Origin: Chitinophagaceae bacterium DXS
GTDB lineage: Bacteria > Bacteroidota > Bacteroidia > Chitinophagales > Chitinophagaceae
Length of the DNA stretch: 64,000 bases
Direction: 5' to 3'
Assembly (NCBI GenBank): GCA_030345135.1
Contig: CP128386.1
Span: forward strand, 6,091,327 to 6,155,326
Part shown: piece by piece, positions 18,638 to 28,798 of the stretch
Numbering within the stretch: the first letter of the stretch is position 1
Layout of the letters: each line of letters starts with the position of its first letter
Made by a program: the position numbers and the translations under genes
The notes under the pieces: generated by a model
The model's database searches: none
The model's input: only the letters and a program-made list of their open reading frames with translations
Told to the model about the DNA's origin: nothing

Positions 18638-18658
18638 ATAAAATAAACTGATCTTAGG

Positions 18659-18688
18659 GAGGCTGCTTGTAACAGGCAGCCTCTTTTT
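18659..18688 (+). terminator. Intrinsic terminator after SusD gene
   Basis: GAGGCTGC (18659-18666) pairs with GCAGCCTC (18676-18683), followed by five T. It would partly insulate the cytochrome gene from the SusCD transcript. Confidence 0.8.
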
Positions 18689-18731
18689 GTTACTACTTTT
18701 TAGGGAAACGCGAACATAAAGAATGCCTCAC

Positions 18732-19892
18732 ATGAAGAAAGGTTTGGTCATATGCTGCCTGGCAGTTATACTTGTAATTTTTATAACCTGTACTGATCAG
18801 GCCGGCACCGGAGACGCCCGGGGCGACATGTATGCTGGTGCTGCCACATGCGTATCCTGCCATAAAAATATTGCAGATCTGTACAGCCACGATCATCATT
18901 TCAATAGCTCCGGAACTGCTGATCCCAATGACCTGCGGCGTATCATAACCGATTCTAACAATACCGTTCAGTTCATCAATGGCCAGCGGATCGTGTTAAG
19001 CGAACAAGGTGCAACATTCTATCAAACATCATATAAGGGCAGCCAACTCATACATGCGGAGAAAATGGACGTAGTTTTCGGCTCTGCAATCAAGGCTCAA
19101 ACATTTGGGTACTGGAAAGACAGTCAGCTTTATCAATTACCCTTAACCTACCTTACAAAGGAAAAGCTATGGACCAATAGCCCGGGCTTTCCGGTCGATC
19201 ATCCGTATTTTACCAGGCCAATAGTAAGCAGATGCCTGGAATGTCATGCATCCTTTGCCCGGGTAAGTGAAAAAAGAGAAGGTAATTTGTTGCGTACTAA
19301 ACAGGTCTATGATCCATCCTTGATAATATATGGCATTGATTGTGAAAGGTGCCACGGTCCTGCAGCTGAACATGTGAAATTCCATAGTGAAAACCCTGCG
19401 GTAAAACAAGCGAAATACATCACGTCTATTAAGGCACTTAGCAGGCAACAGCAGTTGGATTTATGCGGCACCTGTCATTCCGGGGACCCTGTCAACATCA
19501 GATCCATTTTCAATTTTAAGCCGGGCGATACTTTGTCAAAATATTATGTTTTTTATAGCGGCGCATCGGGCGAGCCTGATGTGCATGGCATGCAATCACA
19601 ATTGCTTCAGCTTAGCAAATGCTTTAAGCAAAGCCAGATGACCTGCTCTAACTGTCACGCGACTCACCAGGCCGAAAGCACGCAGTTGTTCATCGATCAA
19701 TGTACAGCATGTCATCAACAGGTAAAACACACTGTTGATATAAAGACCGCCGGCAACAATTGCATTACCTGTCACATGCCATTGCGCCCTTCAAAAAGCC
19801 TGGACTTCAATAATGAGACGGAAGCCCATAACATTAGATATATGCTAAGAACGCATCGTATTGCTGTTTATCCGGCTGAGCAATGGAAGTAG
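18732..19892 (+). CDS. Exported seven-haem cytochrome c
   Basis: 386 residues from ATG 18732 (ATG 18723 is equally possible). A hydrophobic leader ends at C20, a possible but atypical lipobox (FITC). Seven CxxCH haem sites are seen in order: CVSCH, CLECH, CERCH, CGTCH, CSNCH, CTACH, CITCH. The arrangement recalls cytochrome c554/NrfB-type multihaem electron carriers. Spare histidines (YSHDHHF, HGPAAEH, HATHQ) could be distal ligands. It acts outside the cytoplasm, moving electrons to or from an unknown partner. It lies 95 bp after the SusD stop in the same direction, with a terminator between. No haem-assembly or terminal-reductase gene is nearby. Confidence 0.85.
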   Translation: MKKGLVICCLAVILVIFITCTDQAGTGDARGDMYAGAATCVSCHKNIADLYSHDHHFNSSGTADPNDLRRIITDSNNTVQFINGQRIVLSEQGATFYQTSYKGSQLIHAEKMDVVFGSAIKAQTFGYWKDSQLYQLPLTYLTKEKLWTNSPGFPVDHPYFTRPIVSRCLECHASFARVSEKREGNLLRTKQVYDPSLIIYGIDCERCHGPAAEHVKFHSENPAVKQAKYITSIKALSRQQQLDLCGTCHSGDPVNIRSIFNFKPGDTLSKYYVFYSGASGEPDVHGMQSQLLQLSKCFKQSQMTCSNCHATHQAESTQLFIDQCTACHQQVKHTVDIKTAGNNCITCHMPLRPSKSLDFNNETEAHNIRYMLRTHRIAVYPAEQWK

Positions 19893-20100
19893 GTTTGGCC
19901 AAAAGGACGGAAAACAGAAGCTCAAAGCAGAATGCCTAAAGCTGATATCGGAGTGAAGGTTTAACTGGTAAGAATAAAACAAAACAGAATTTGCTCTTGA
20001 CCGTGATGGTTGAAGCGCATAAAAAGTAAATCTATCCGTACAATAACATATTGTGAGAACTATACACTTATGGCAAGCTCCTGGAGTTATTTAGTTTTTT

Positions 20101-20159
20101 GGTTTAGATTTAAAAAGGAAGGAGGTCTCTTTTTAGAGATCTTCTTTTTTATTTAAACC
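20101..20159. terminator. Large bidirectional terminator overlapping a stop codon
   Basis: GGTTTA (20101) pairs with TAAACC (20154-20159), and GGAAGGAGGTCTC pairs with GAGATCTTCTTTT with two G-T pairs, flanked by A and T runs. It serves the cytochrome gene (+) and the oxidoreductase gene (-), whose stop codon lies inside the stem. The preceding 200 bp (19893-20100) show nothing else. Confidence 0.7.
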
Positions 20160-21553
20160 ATCGCAAGCTCCTTCTTCATCAATGTGACCGGCTCAATTGT
20201 ATTATTTAACCTGCTTCTTTCTGCAGCAAACGCCATAAGATGGCTTTCTACTGATACGTCAAGTCCTGAAGAAAGCATCGATGGATCCTGGTGCCCCACT
20301 GCCTGTACCCAATCCTTCATTAACCTGTGATCGCCACCGCCATGGCTGTCCGTTTTTAGAGACCACATTGTTTTTTTGCCGGTTTGAAAATTAGTCATGG
20401 CGAAAGTTTCCATATCGCCCACAAGATCCCCCATGGAGCCCATTATCCTGGTTCTTCTTCCTTCATAAGAAGTAAATGCTTCCATAGAAAACGCGGCGGT
20501 AATATTTTGCTTGAAGCGCATGTTAATGGTGAGGTGATCGGGCTGATCATTATCCATTCTGTACACACAACGTCCGTAGTCGGTTGTTTTTAATTGTTGA
20601 AGGATTGCGTCTTCCCATTCATCTTTATCTTCTGGCAGATCAAATACATACAGGCGTTTTTTATCACGATGATAGATCTGTAATGCGGAGTAAGGGCATT
20701 CATGTTCAATCTTGCAGCCATCCGTACAACGATGCGTGCTTCCTTCAGGAGCATTTTTTGAATTGAACCAGCTTAAGTTGCCAAAACATTGAATCTGCTC
20801 AGTCTGCTGATCGATCAACCACCTTATAATATCTGTATCATGACATGATTTTGCGAGAATAATTGGTGCTGTTTTCTTGCTGTTGTGCCAATTACCGCGC
20901 ACATAGGAATGGCTCATGTGAATATGTTCAATCGGCTCCATATGTTGAACACTAATCACCTTGCCTATGGCGTTAGCGTTCAATAATTCTTTTATCTGCC
21001 TGAAATACGGTGCATATCTGAGTACGTGGCAAACGCCAACAATATTATTTGTTTCATGCGCTTTGGCAAGAATTGCACGACATTCTTCCTCTGTTGGCGC
21101 AATGGGCTTTTCAAGTAGAATATCATAGCCAAGTTCAAGCGCCCTTAGGCAAGGTTCTGTATGAAGATTATCCGGTGTGGATATGATAACAGCGTCCGCA
21201 AACTTGTCTACCTCAAAAACTTTTTCCCAGGAGGTGAAGCGTTTGCTTTCTTCAATATTGTGCATAGATGAAAAACGCTCATTCCTCAGTGCATTAGGTT
21301 CTGCAACGCCGACAATCTGCAATTCATCAGGATGCAGTATTGAGTAACCTCCATACACATTGCCGCGGTTACCTGCACCAAGTATAATTGCTGTGACAGG
21401 TTTTTCGAGTGGACGATGCAATGGATTTTCATAAACATCGTGCTTGATGCCAAACATTGCAGCAACTTCTTTCCAGTCAAATAAAAAAGAACCTGTGGCT
21501 AATCTTAAAAAACGGAGTGCATTTCTTTTAGAAATAAGATAACGTAACGACAT
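20153..21553 (-). CDS. Gfo/Idh/MocA family oxidoreductase
   Basis: 466 residues. An N-terminal extension of about 50 residues precedes the Rossmann motif VTAIILGAGNRGNVYGGY; ADAVIISTPDNLHTEPCLRALELGYDILLEKPIAPT follows, with the EKP motif of the family. This GxGNRG subgroup in Bacteroidota is usually of unknown sugar specificity. The rest is the alpha/beta substrate domain. It probably oxidises or reduces a sugar or cyclitol with NAD(P). An internal Met (MFGIKHDV, residue 33) is an alternative start; the longer form begins MSLRYLISKR and has no clear signal peptide. It lies downstream of the aldose epimerase on the same strand, with a hairpin between, so independent expression is likely. Confidence 0.88.
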   Translation of the reverse strand: MSLRYLISKRNALRFLRLATGSFLFDWKEVAAMFGIKHDVYENPLHRPLEKPVTAIILGAGNRGNVYGGYSILHPDELQIVGVAEPNALRNERFSSMHNIEESKRFTSWEKVFEVDKFADAVIISTPDNLHTEPCLRALELGYDILLEKPIAPTEEECRAILAKAHETNNIVGVCHVLRYAPYFRQIKELLNANAIGKVISVQHMEPIEHIHMSHSYVRGNWHNSKKTAPIILAKSCHDTDIIRWLIDQQTEQIQCFGNLSWFNSKNAPEGSTHRCTDGCKIEHECPYSALQIYHRDKKRLYVFDLPEDKDEWEDAILQQLKTTDYGRCVYRMDNDQPDHLTINMRFKQNITAAFSMEAFTSYEGRRTRIMGSMGDLVGDMETFAMTNFQTGKKTMWSLKTDSHGGGDHRLMKDWVQAVGHQDPSMLSSGLDVSVESHLMAFAAERSRLNNTIEPVTLMKKELAMV

Positions 21554-21689
21554 GCAATTATTTTTTGTTAAACAATATGCAGCTATGCAATGTGGCTAAA
21601 GAGAGGGTACAATGACTCTGCCAAAAATCATTAATAAAGTGTAAAGGTATTACTTTGGTCCTATGAGTGCTCCCATTTATAAAATAATA

Positions 21690-21727
21690 AAGCCTTTCAT
21701 TCATGTTTCAAAATGAATGAAAGGCTT
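21690..21727 (-). terminator. Hairpin terminator after aldose epimerase gene
   Basis: A perfect 15-bp stem, AAGCCTTTCATTCAT (21690-21704) with its complement at 21713-21727. On the minus strand it is followed by TTATTATTTT. Confidence 0.7.
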
Positions 21728-21801
21728 CTAACTTATTCGAAAATAATTAATTAAAGATGCAAAGTCAGTGATCTGCATTTTTTGTTAATACGTCACGGGA
21801 C

Positions 21802-22740
21802 CTATAATACTTCCAATTTATAAGTCGTTTTAAATGCATGTGTAGTATCCGGCGCTGCTTTAATAAGTCCAATGCCATTATTGAAAGCATCTGGTACACT
21901 GCTCAGATTTTCAATCGCGATGCTGTTTCTATGTGGTGGCGTATATACCTGGAGGTATGGATAGGATTTGTCGGCCGTTATTGAAAAACGTATGCCTTTT
22001 TTAGAATCTGTAAGCACGCAAGATGCATGAGCATGATCTTTCAATAAGAAGCAATTATCAAGGAAAGTATCACCAAATGCCATTGGTTGTTCAAAACGAC
22101 TATCTGGGATAGTTTTTCCGGAGGGCAGCAATCTTTCGTCAAACTCCATCATCGTATCCGAGTTGAATTGAACCGTAAGATCATTAACCGTCTCGCCGAG
22201 TTTAAAATAGGGATGCCATCCGTCGCTCAGTGGCATGTCTGTAGTACCGGTATTTGTAACCGCTGTAAACAAGGTCAGCGCGTTGCCTGCTCGCAATGTA
22301 TAAGTTACATCTACAGAGTAAGCGAACGGAAAGCCTTCAGTCTTACTCGTATAGGTGTACTGTAGCGTTACAAAGGCTTTTTCATCATCAACTCCATAGC
22401 TCTTTACTTTGTAAGGCGCATCATATATTAAGCCATGTATGGCCTCGTCACCCATATAAAATTTGTCTACCTTATAGTTATTGCCTTCAAAAGAATATTT
22501 TCCTTTTTCCAGTCTGCACACAAACGGGTTAAGTTTTGCGCTTTTAAAGCCATTGGTGATGTTGGCTGCTGCATCTTCAGGAGAAGAAAATGCGTCAACT
22601 ACATTTACCTGCTCATTGTGTACCGGGATGCTGAAAGAATTCAGTAGTGCGCCAAACAAATATATTTCTGCGGTGCAACCGGTACTGCTATCATATAGTA
22701 CAATCGTGTTATTTGACTTGATGTCTGTAGAAAAAGCCAT
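21802..22740 (-). CDS. Aldose 1-epimerase family protein (galactose mutarotase-like)
   Basis: 312 residues with the mutarotase beta-sandwich. Seen: GALLNSFSIP at the N-terminus, NPFVCRLEKGKYSF (substrate-binding NPF..R..), the catalytic-type histidine in AIHGLIYDAPYKV, the second histidine in LSDGWHPYFKLG, and the C-terminal AIENLSSVPDAFNN holding the expected general-base glutamate. It interconverts alpha and beta anomers of an aldohexose or phosphorylated sugar, probably in the cytoplasm as no signal peptide is present. It is transcribed towards the Gfo/Idh/MocA gene and divergently from icmF. Confidence 0.88.
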   Translation of the reverse strand: MAFSTDIKSNNTIVLYDSSTGCTAEIYLFGALLNSFSIPVHNEQVNVVDAFSSPEDAAANITNGFKSAKLNPFVCRLEKGKYSFEGNNYKVDKFYMGDEAIHGLIYDAPYKVKSYGVDDEKAFVTLQYTYTSKTEGFPFAYSVDVTYTLRAGNALTLFTAVTNTGTTDMPLSDGWHPYFKLGETVNDLTVQFNSDTMMEFDERLLPSGKTIPDSRFEQPMAFGDTFLDNCFLLKDHAHASCVLTDSKKGIRFSITADKSYPYLQVYTPPHRNSIAIENLSSVPDAFNNGIGLIKAAPDTTHAFKTTYKLEVL

Positions 22741-22806
22741 TGTTTAAATTTTATAAGGGAAAATACATATTATATTTTGTTTACAAAAAGACAAACGTTT
22801 GACCTG

Positions 22807-22980
22807 TTGAAGATTATAAGACAGTAAGACCGTAAGACATGTAAGATCGTAAGAGGTAAGATAAAAAGACAATAAGATGTAAAATAGAGGTAAGATTAAC
22901 TTTTTTCCGTGCTGGGAACCTTACCCCCGCTCTTTATACCTGATACCTTAAACCTGATACCTGATACCTTCTTCATGCTA
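22807..22980. repeat. Head-to-head short-word tracts between divergent genes
   Basis: GTAAGAC words (22817-22900) point away from the epimerase gene; TGATACC words (22937-22972), complement of GGTATCA, point away from icmF. No gene and no recognisable cobalamin riboswitch were seen in this leader region. Confidence 0.75.
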
Positions 22981-22998
22981 ACAATCGTTAATACTTGC

Positions 22999-23006
22999 TA
23001 TTTTTG
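22999..23006 (+). promoter_or_regulatory. Bacteroidota -7 promoter element before icmF
   Basis: TATTTTTG matches TAnnTTTG, 19 bp before the start codon, giving a short leader. No -33 TTTG is seen. Confidence 0.4.
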
Positions 23007-23025
23007 TAGGCGGAGATTTTAAGCT

Positions 23026-26000
23026 ATGATGAACACAGCTACCAAAAGATTAAGAATAGTTACTGCGGCTTCACTCTTTGATGGTCATGATGCAGCCATT
23101 AATATAATGCGCAGGATTATGCAGGCAAAGGGAGCGGAGATCATTCACCTGGGGCATAATCGTAGTGTACATGAAATTGTGGAGGCAGCGATTGAAGAGG
23201 ATGCCGACGCCATTGCCATTACCAGTTACCAGGGAGGACATGTGGAATTTTTTAAATACATGAAAGATCTCCTGAATGAGAACGGCAGCGGCCATATTCA
23301 AATATTTGGGGGTGGCGGTGGAACTATCCTGCCTGAAGAAATTAACGAGTTGCATGCTTATGGTATAACCCGGATTTATAGTCCTGACGATGGGAGGCAC
23401 ATGGGGCTCGAGGGCATGATAGAAGACCTGCTGGCTAAAAGCGCTGTTCGTGAAGATGGTAAGCCGGCAAACGGAGCAAATAAGTTAGTCAAAGGCAAAA
23501 ATGGTTATGCGTTAGGAGAGTCAAAAAATATTCTTGCTGTTGCCAAAGCAATTACACAGGCTGAAGAAGGCGTAGAATATACATCGCTATTGAGCGAGCT
23601 GAACAATACTGCTGTTTCTGCAGGTAGCAGACCGGCCGGAGAAAAAGTTTCTCACAAAAAAGTTGTGCTGGGTATAACCGGAACGGGTGGAGCAGGAAAA
23701 TCTTCAGTTACAGACGAGATCGTGCGTCGCTTTCTCCAGGCATTTCCATCCAAAAATATCGCAGTTGTTTCTGTGGATCCTTCAAGGAAGAAAACCGGCG
23801 GAGCCTTGTTGGGCGATCGTATTAGAATGAATAGCATCAGTTCACCGCGCGCCTATATGCGTTCTCTTGCAACAAGAGAATCAGATGTGGCGTTGAGTGC
23901 ATACGTAAAGGATGCATTAAATATTGTGAACGAAGCGGGATATGATCTGATAATTTTAGAAAGTGCCGGTGTTGGTCAAAGCGATGCGTCTATTCTCGAT
24001 TACTGCGATGTTAGTTTATATGTGATGACGCCGGAATATGGCGCCGCGTCCCAACTTGAAAAGATCAATATGTTGGACTATGCCGACATAATTGCCATCA
24101 ATAAGTTTGATAAAGCCGGCGCACTGGATGCATTGCAGGATGTGCGCAAACAATATAAACGCAATCATAACAAGTTTACAGCTAAAGACAACGAACTGCC
24201 CATAGTAGGTACAATCGCCAATCGTTTTAATGACGGCGGTGTTAACACCCTGTTTGATTTGTTGATCAAAACTATAAAAGAGAAATCCGCAGTTGATTAT
24301 GGTGAGTACAAATTTGCTGCAAACGGTTCTTTGAATACGGTGGTAATTCCGTCAAGCCGGGTCCGTTATCTTGCTGAAATAGCTGAGCGCAACAGAACTT
24401 ATGATGCATGGGTAAAGGAACAGTCTAACCTTGCATCGCAATGGTATCAGCTGGCCGGTGCATCCGAAATTGTGCAGCAATCATTTACAACACCGCGATA
24501 TGAAAACCTGGGTTTGAGTGAAATGGATGAAGAAGTTGCACATAAATTCCTGGCAGCTTCCCTTGAAAATATTAAGCAGAGACTGTCGCCGGAGTGTCTA
24601 AAGCTCATAGAGCAATGGCCATCGGTAAAACATAAATATGAAGCTGATTTTTTTGAATACCGTGTCCGGGATAGAGTTATAAGACAAGAGCTGGCGGCAA
24701 CAAGCTTGTCAGGTACCAGGATTCCAAAACTGGTTCTTCCTTCATTTAAAGACTGGGGCGACATTTTGCGCTGGCAGCTGCAGGAAAATGTTCCCGGTGA
24801 ATTTCCCTATACTGCCGGTGTATTTGAACTGAAACGTACAGGTGAAGATCCTACAAGAATGTTTGCCGGTGAAGGTTGCCCTGAAAGAACCAATAAGCGA
24901 TTCCATTATGTGTCGCTGGGACAGCCTGCAAAACGCCTGTCTACAGCTTTTGACAGTGTTACACTGTATGGTGAGAATCCTGATCACAGACCAGATATTT
25001 ATGGTAAGGTAGGTAACTCCGGTGTAAGTATTGCAACCATTGATGACGCTAAAAAATTATATAGCGGCTTCGATCTTTGCGACGCGAAGACTTCCGTGAG
25101 CATGACTATCAACGGTCCTGCTCCTATTATACTTGCCTTTTTTATGAATGCGGCTATTGATCAGCTTTGCGAAAAATGGATCGAAGCAAACGGACTTTGG
25201 CATATCGTGCATGAAGCGCTTGAAAAAAAATATGCAACAGATCCAATGCCTGTATACCACAACATTGGCGCCTCAACCGGATTGCAAAACCTTGAAGGCG
25301 TATTGCCGGAGGGAAATAACGGACTAGGCTTGAGGTTGCTCGGCCTCTCCGGAGATGAAGTGGTGCCGGCTGATATTTATAAGAAGTTGAAAGCAGAAGC
25401 TTTATCTAACGTACGTGGCACTGTGCAGGCTGATATTTTAAAAGAGGACCAGGCTCAAAATACCTGTATTTTTTCTACGGAGTTTGCATTGAAGTTAATG
25501 GGCGATGTTCAGGAGTATTTCATTAACAATAAAGTGCGTAATTTCTATAGTGTAAGCATAAGTGGTTATCATATAGCCGAAGCAGGCGCCAATCCTATCA
25601 CACAGCTTGCTTTTACGCTGGCCAACGGCTTTACTTATGTTGAATATTACCTTAGCCGTGGCATGCACATTGATGATTTTGCGCCTAACCTTTCTTTCTT
25701 TTTCAGCAACGGCATGGATCCCGAATATAGTGTGATAGGCAGGGTTGCGCGGCGTATATGGGCAAAGGCAATGAAGTATAAATACAATGGTAACGACAGG
25801 TCTCAGAAATTGAAATACCATATTCAAACTAGTGGCCGTAGTCTTCATGCACAAGAGATTGACTTTAATGATATACGCACAACTTTACAGGCATTATATG
25901 CGATATACGATAACTGCAACAGCCTGCATACCAATGCATACGATGAAGCTATTACAACTCCGACAGAAGAAAGTGTAAGAAGGGCGATGGCTATTCAGCT

Positions 26001-26514
26001 CATTATTAACAGGGAGCTGGGTAGTGTAAAAACGGAAAACTATTTGCAGGGCAGCTTTGCGGTTGAAGAATTGACTGATCTTGTTGAAGAAGCTGTACTA
26101 CAAGAGTTTGAGCGTATTTCAGAAAGAGGTGGTGTGCTTGGCGCAATGGAACGCATGTACCAGCGCAACAAGATCCAGGAGGAAAGCCTTTATTATGAAA
26201 CACTTAAGCATACAGGCGAATTACCTATAATAGGAGTAAATACTTTTTTGAACAAAACAGGCAGTGCAACCGTTATACCATTAGAAGTTATTCGCAGTAC
26301 CAGGGAAGAAAAAAGTCAGCAGATTGAAAACCTGGTAAAGTTCCATAAACGCAATGAAAAGGTCGCGGCAGCAGAGCTGATGAAGCTCAAGGAAGCTGCA
26401 GTGAACAATGGCAATTTGTTTGAACAACTCATGGAGACCGCAAAGTTCTGTTCGCTCGGACAGATCACACATGCGTTGTACGAAGTTGGTGGTCAATATA
26501 GACGAAATATGTAA
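23026..26514 (+). CDS. icmF: IcmF: fused coenzyme-B12 acyl-CoA mutase with GTPase chaperone
   Basis: 1162 residues. B12-binding domain (1-140) with the DGHDAA motif (H21 as lower axial ligand) and the GGGGGT loop near 95-100; MeaB-like G-protein domain (about 210-480) with P-loop [12 protein letters not shown] (216-227) and NKFD; linker; then the TIM-barrel mutase domain (about 560-1162). [24 protein letters not shown] marks the isobutyryl-CoA mutase (IcmF) branch rather than methylmalonyl-CoA mutase. It interconverts isobutyryl- and butyryl-CoA (or isovaleryl/pivalyl-CoA) with adenosylcobalamin, while the G domain controls cofactor loading and release. The length is normal. The next gene is a B12-binding regulator of the CarH type. 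Confidence 0.95.
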   Translation: MMNTATKRLRIVTAASLFDGHDAAINIMRRIMQAKGAEIIHLGHNRSVHEIVEAAIEEDADAIAITSYQGGHVEFFKYMKDLLNENGSGHIQIFGGGGGTILPEEINELHAYGITRIYSPDDGRHMGLEGMIEDLLAKSAVREDGKPANGANKLVKGKNGYALGESKNILAVAKAITQAEEGVEYTSLLSELNNTAVSAGSRPAGEKVSHKKVVLGITGTGGAGKSSVTDEIVRRFLQAFPSKNIAVVSVDPSRKKTGGALLGDRIRMNSISSPRAYMRSLATRESDVALSAYVKDALNIVNEAGYDLIILESAGVGQSDASILDYCDVSLYVMTPEYGAASQLEKINMLDYADIIAINKFDKAGALDALQDVRKQYKRNHNKFTAKDNELPIVGTIANRFNDGGVNTLFDLLIKTIKEKSAVDYGEYKFAANGSLNTVVIPSSRVRYLAEIAERNRTYDAWVKEQSNLASQWYQLAGASEIVQQSFTTPRYENLGLSEMDEEVAHKFLAASLENIKQRLSPECLKLIEQWPSVKHKYEADFFEYRVRDRVIRQELAATSLSGTRIPKLVLPSFKDWGDILRWQLQENVPGEFPYTAGVFELKRTGEDPTRMFAGEGCPERTNKRFHYVSLGQPAKRLSTAFDSVTLYGENPDHRPDIYGKVGNSGVSIATIDDAKKLYSGFDLCDAKTSVSMTINGPAPIILAFFMNAAIDQLCEKWIEANGLWHIVHEALEKKYATDPMPVYHNIGASTGLQNLEGVLPEGNNGLGLRLLGLSGDEVVPADIYKKLKAEALSNVRGTVQADILKEDQAQNTCIFSTEFALKLMGDVQEYFINNKVRNFYSVSISGYHIAEAGANPITQLAFTLANGFTYVEYYLSRGMHIDDFAPNLSFFFSNGMDPEYSVIGRVARRIWAKAMKYKYNGNDRSQKLKYHIQTSGRSLHAQEIDFNDIRTTLQALYAIYDNCNSLHTNAYDEAITTPTEESVRRAMAIQLIINRELGSVKTENYLQGSFAVEELTDLVEEAVLQEFERISERGGVLGAMERMYQRNKIQEESLYYETLKHTGELPIIGVNTFLNKTGSATVIPLEVIRSTREEKSQQIENLVKFHKRNEKVAAAELMKLKEAAVNNGNLFEQLMETAKFCSLGQITHALYEVGGQYRRNM

Positions 26515-26616
26515 ATAGTAGACGCCTGGCTTTCTACGATTGCCTGACAGACGAAGCATAACGTATTGCGGATAATAACTGTAAGGGATTGAGATTGAAT
26601 TAGTCTAAAATGAGCC

Positions 26617-26635
26617 GATTAAATTAAGTTTAATC
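26617..26635. promoter_or_regulatory. Palindrome upstream of CarH-like regulator gene
   Basis: GATTAAA and TTTAATC separated by 5 bp, about 90 bp before the regulator start and without a T run. It could be an autoregulatory operator, but the AT content makes chance likely. The rest of the 212-bp gap shows nothing definite. Confidence 0.25.
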
Positions 26636-26726
26636 TTAAGGCGCTCTGTATATATACCTCATCAATTCAATAACTTCCCTTACGACGATTGTTGGTCATC
26701 CTTTTTGCTAACCTCATCTGCAACGT

Positions 26727-27617
26727 ATGAATGTTTTTACTATTAAAGACTTAGAAAATCTCTCTGGCATTAAAGCCCATACAATAAGAATCTGGGAGCA
26801 ACGCTATTCTTTTCTAAAACCGCAGCGTACTAACAGTAATATACGATACTATAGTAGTGAAGAGCTCAAAATGCTATTGAATATTGCTTTGCTCAACAAG
26901 TATGGCTATAAAATATCGCACATCAATAAATTAAGCACAGATGAAATAAAGGGCAAAGTGTTGTCTATCGCCCAAATGCAGGCGGGCAACGAACAGATCG
27001 TTAACGAGCTTATTCATCATATGGTGGAAATGGATGCGAATAAGTTTGAAGCGGTGCTTAATAATACCATTGAAACCAAAGGAATAGAGAACACAATATC
27101 AGGCCTTATCTTTCCTTACCTGGAAAGAACCGGTGTGTTATGGGCGACAAATAATATCAATCCTGCACAAGAGCATCTCGCTACAAATATCATCCGCCAA
27201 AAATTGCTTGTGGGTATAGACTGTGTTGAATGCGAAGCTCCTGTGAATAAAACTGTTGCCTTGTTTTTACCCCAGGGAGAATATCATGAAATCGGCCTGC
27301 TATTCATGCACTACATGCTGAAACGGCGGGGCCTTGATGTCTTGTATTTAGGAGTCGACACTTCTCTTGATGATCTTGGCTTTGTAACTGCATTAAGAAA
27401 ACCTGATTTCTTATATACACATCTTACCTCTGTTGCAACAAGCTTTAACTTTGAAAAGTTTATTAATGCGGCAGTATTGCAGGCAGCAGGCAAACCTGTT
27501 ATCATTTCAGGTCAGATAATAAAAAACTACAACAAAAAATTACCTCCTACAATTTTTCTGAAAAACAGCCTTCAGGATGTAATTTTCTTTATGGCAAACC
27601 CGGAAGTATACGGTTAA
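26727..27617 (+). CDS. CarH/LitR-like MerR regulator with B12-binding domain
   Basis: 296 residues. The N-terminal MerR winged helix reads FTIKDLENLSGIKAHTIRIWEQRY...SNIRYYSSEEL. The C-terminal cobalamin domain carries the CarH signature W139-x9-E149-H150 and the lower-ligand motif E185-Y-H187-E-I-G190, which in CarH proteins bind adenosylcobalamin as a light-cleavable cofactor. By family knowledge it is a repressor tetramer in the dark that falls apart in light. All the key residues are present, so light or B12 sensing is plausible. It follows icmF by 212 bp and precedes pyrD by 93 bp. No carotenoid, photolyase or other typical target gene is in the window. Confidence 0.88.
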   Translation: MNVFTIKDLENLSGIKAHTIRIWEQRYSFLKPQRTNSNIRYYSSEELKMLLNIALLNKYGYKISHINKLSTDEIKGKVLSIAQMQAGNEQIVNELIHHMVEMDANKFEAVLNNTIETKGIENTISGLIFPYLERTGVLWATNNINPAQEHLATNIIRQKLLVGIDCVECEAPVNKTVALFLPQGEYHEIGLLFMHYMLKRRGLDVLYLGVDTSLDDLGFVTALRKPDFLYTHLTSVATSFNFEKFINAAVLQAAGKPVIISGQIIKNYNKKLPPTIFLKNSLQDVIFFMANPEVYG

Positions 27618-27710
27618 TGGAAGCAATCGAAGATTTCTATGGTTGAGTATAATGACGAACCCAAGTAAGGGAATCAGCACAGAAATGTCATTTTACAATA
27701 TCTTCGCAGC

Positions 27711-28766
27711 ATGCTTTACCCGTTATTACGTAGTCTTTTATTCAATTTTCCTCCTGAGGATGTTCACTATTTTGCAATGAATGCGTTACGCAGTGGCAAC
27801 AACGCTGGTCTCATCAAAAATATAATCCGGTCTTCTTTTCAGTGCCGGCATCCATTGCTGGAAAGAAATGTTTTTGGTTTGCATTTTAAAAATCCGGTCG
27901 GGCTGGGCGCGGGTTTCGACAAAAACGCCCTGTACTTAAATGAATTGGAATCCCTGGGTTTTGGTTTTGTTGAAATAGGTACAGTTACTCCTTTACCTCA
28001 GCCTGGCAACGATAAGCCAAGGCTCTTTCGCTTGCCTCAGGATAAGGCGCTTATTAACCGCATGGGTTTTAATAACAATGGTGTTAAAGCTATAAAAGCA
28101 CGGTTGGGAGTTTGGAACAACCAGAAAGCAAAAACAGGTTCGTCACTTGTTGTTGGTGGTAATATTGGTAAAAACAAGGTTACACCTAATGAAGATGCGT
28201 GGAAGGATTATGAGATCTGTTTTTCAGAACTGTTCGATTTCGTAGATTACTTTGTAGTAAATGTAAGTAGCCCTAACACCCCCGGCTTACGTGAATTACA
28301 GGAAAAAGAATCGCTGAAAAAAATATTATCACATCTTCAAACCATCAATCACGGTAAAGCAAAGGCCAAACCGTTGTTGTTGAAAATTGCTCCGGATCTT
28401 ACAAACGAACAGCTGGATGATATTGCCAGTCTTGCGTTTGAAGTTGAACTGGATGGACTTGTTGCTACCAACACAACCATCAGCCGGAGTGGCCTTGCTA
28501 CTCCTAAAGAGAAAGTGGAAGCAATTGGCGCAGGGGGATTAAGCGGCAAACCCGTAAAAGAACGTTCTACAGAAGTGTTGAAATATCTCGTTCAACAAAC
28601 TGAAGGCAAAGTGCCGGTTATTGCAAGTGGCGGAATATTTACCGGGGAGGACGCGAAAGAAAAACTAGAGGAAGGCGCTGGATTAATACAGGTGTGGACC
28701 GGTTTTATCTATGAAGGTCCGGCAATTGTAAAAAATATTTGTAAAAGTCTTATAACCGATAAGTAA
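27711..28766 (+). CDS. pyrD: Dihydroorotate dehydrogenase (quinone), class 2
   Basis: 351 residues. The N-terminal membrane-associating helices (MLYPLLRSLLFNFPPEDVH) are typical of class 2. Then GLGAGFDKNA, GFGFVEIGTVTPLPQPGN, RLFRLPQDKALINRMGFNN and the active-site serine loop NVSSPNTPGLRELQ follow. ASGGIFTGEDA lies near the C-terminus. It oxidises dihydroorotate to orotate with FMN, passing electrons to menaquinone at the inner membrane. A carB half lies 4 kb downstream, but the other pyrimidine genes are absent from the window. The TerC gene follows 32 bp later. Confidence 0.95.
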   Translation: MLYPLLRSLLFNFPPEDVHYFAMNALRSGNNAGLIKNIIRSSFQCRHPLLERNVFGLHFKNPVGLGAGFDKNALYLNELESLGFGFVEIGTVTPLPQPGNDKPRLFRLPQDKALINRMGFNNNGVKAIKARLGVWNNQKAKTGSSLVVGGNIGKNKVTPNEDAWKDYEICFSELFDFVDYFVVNVSSPNTPGLRELQEKESLKKILSHLQTINHGKAKAKPLLLKIAPDLTNEQLDDIASLAFEVELDGLVATNTTISRSGLATPKEKVEAIGAGGLSGKPVKERSTEVLKYLVQQTEGKVPVIASGGIFTGEDAKEKLEEGAGLIQVWTGFIYEGPAIVKNICKSLITDK

Positions 28767-28798
28767 AAATATACTCATTAACCAAGCTGCAATCCAAC

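Noticed and set aside
22741-23025. Cobalamin riboswitch before icmF
   Set aside because: No B12-box-like or long structured leader was seen; the region is short-word repeats and the likely transcription start is only about 13 bp before the gene.
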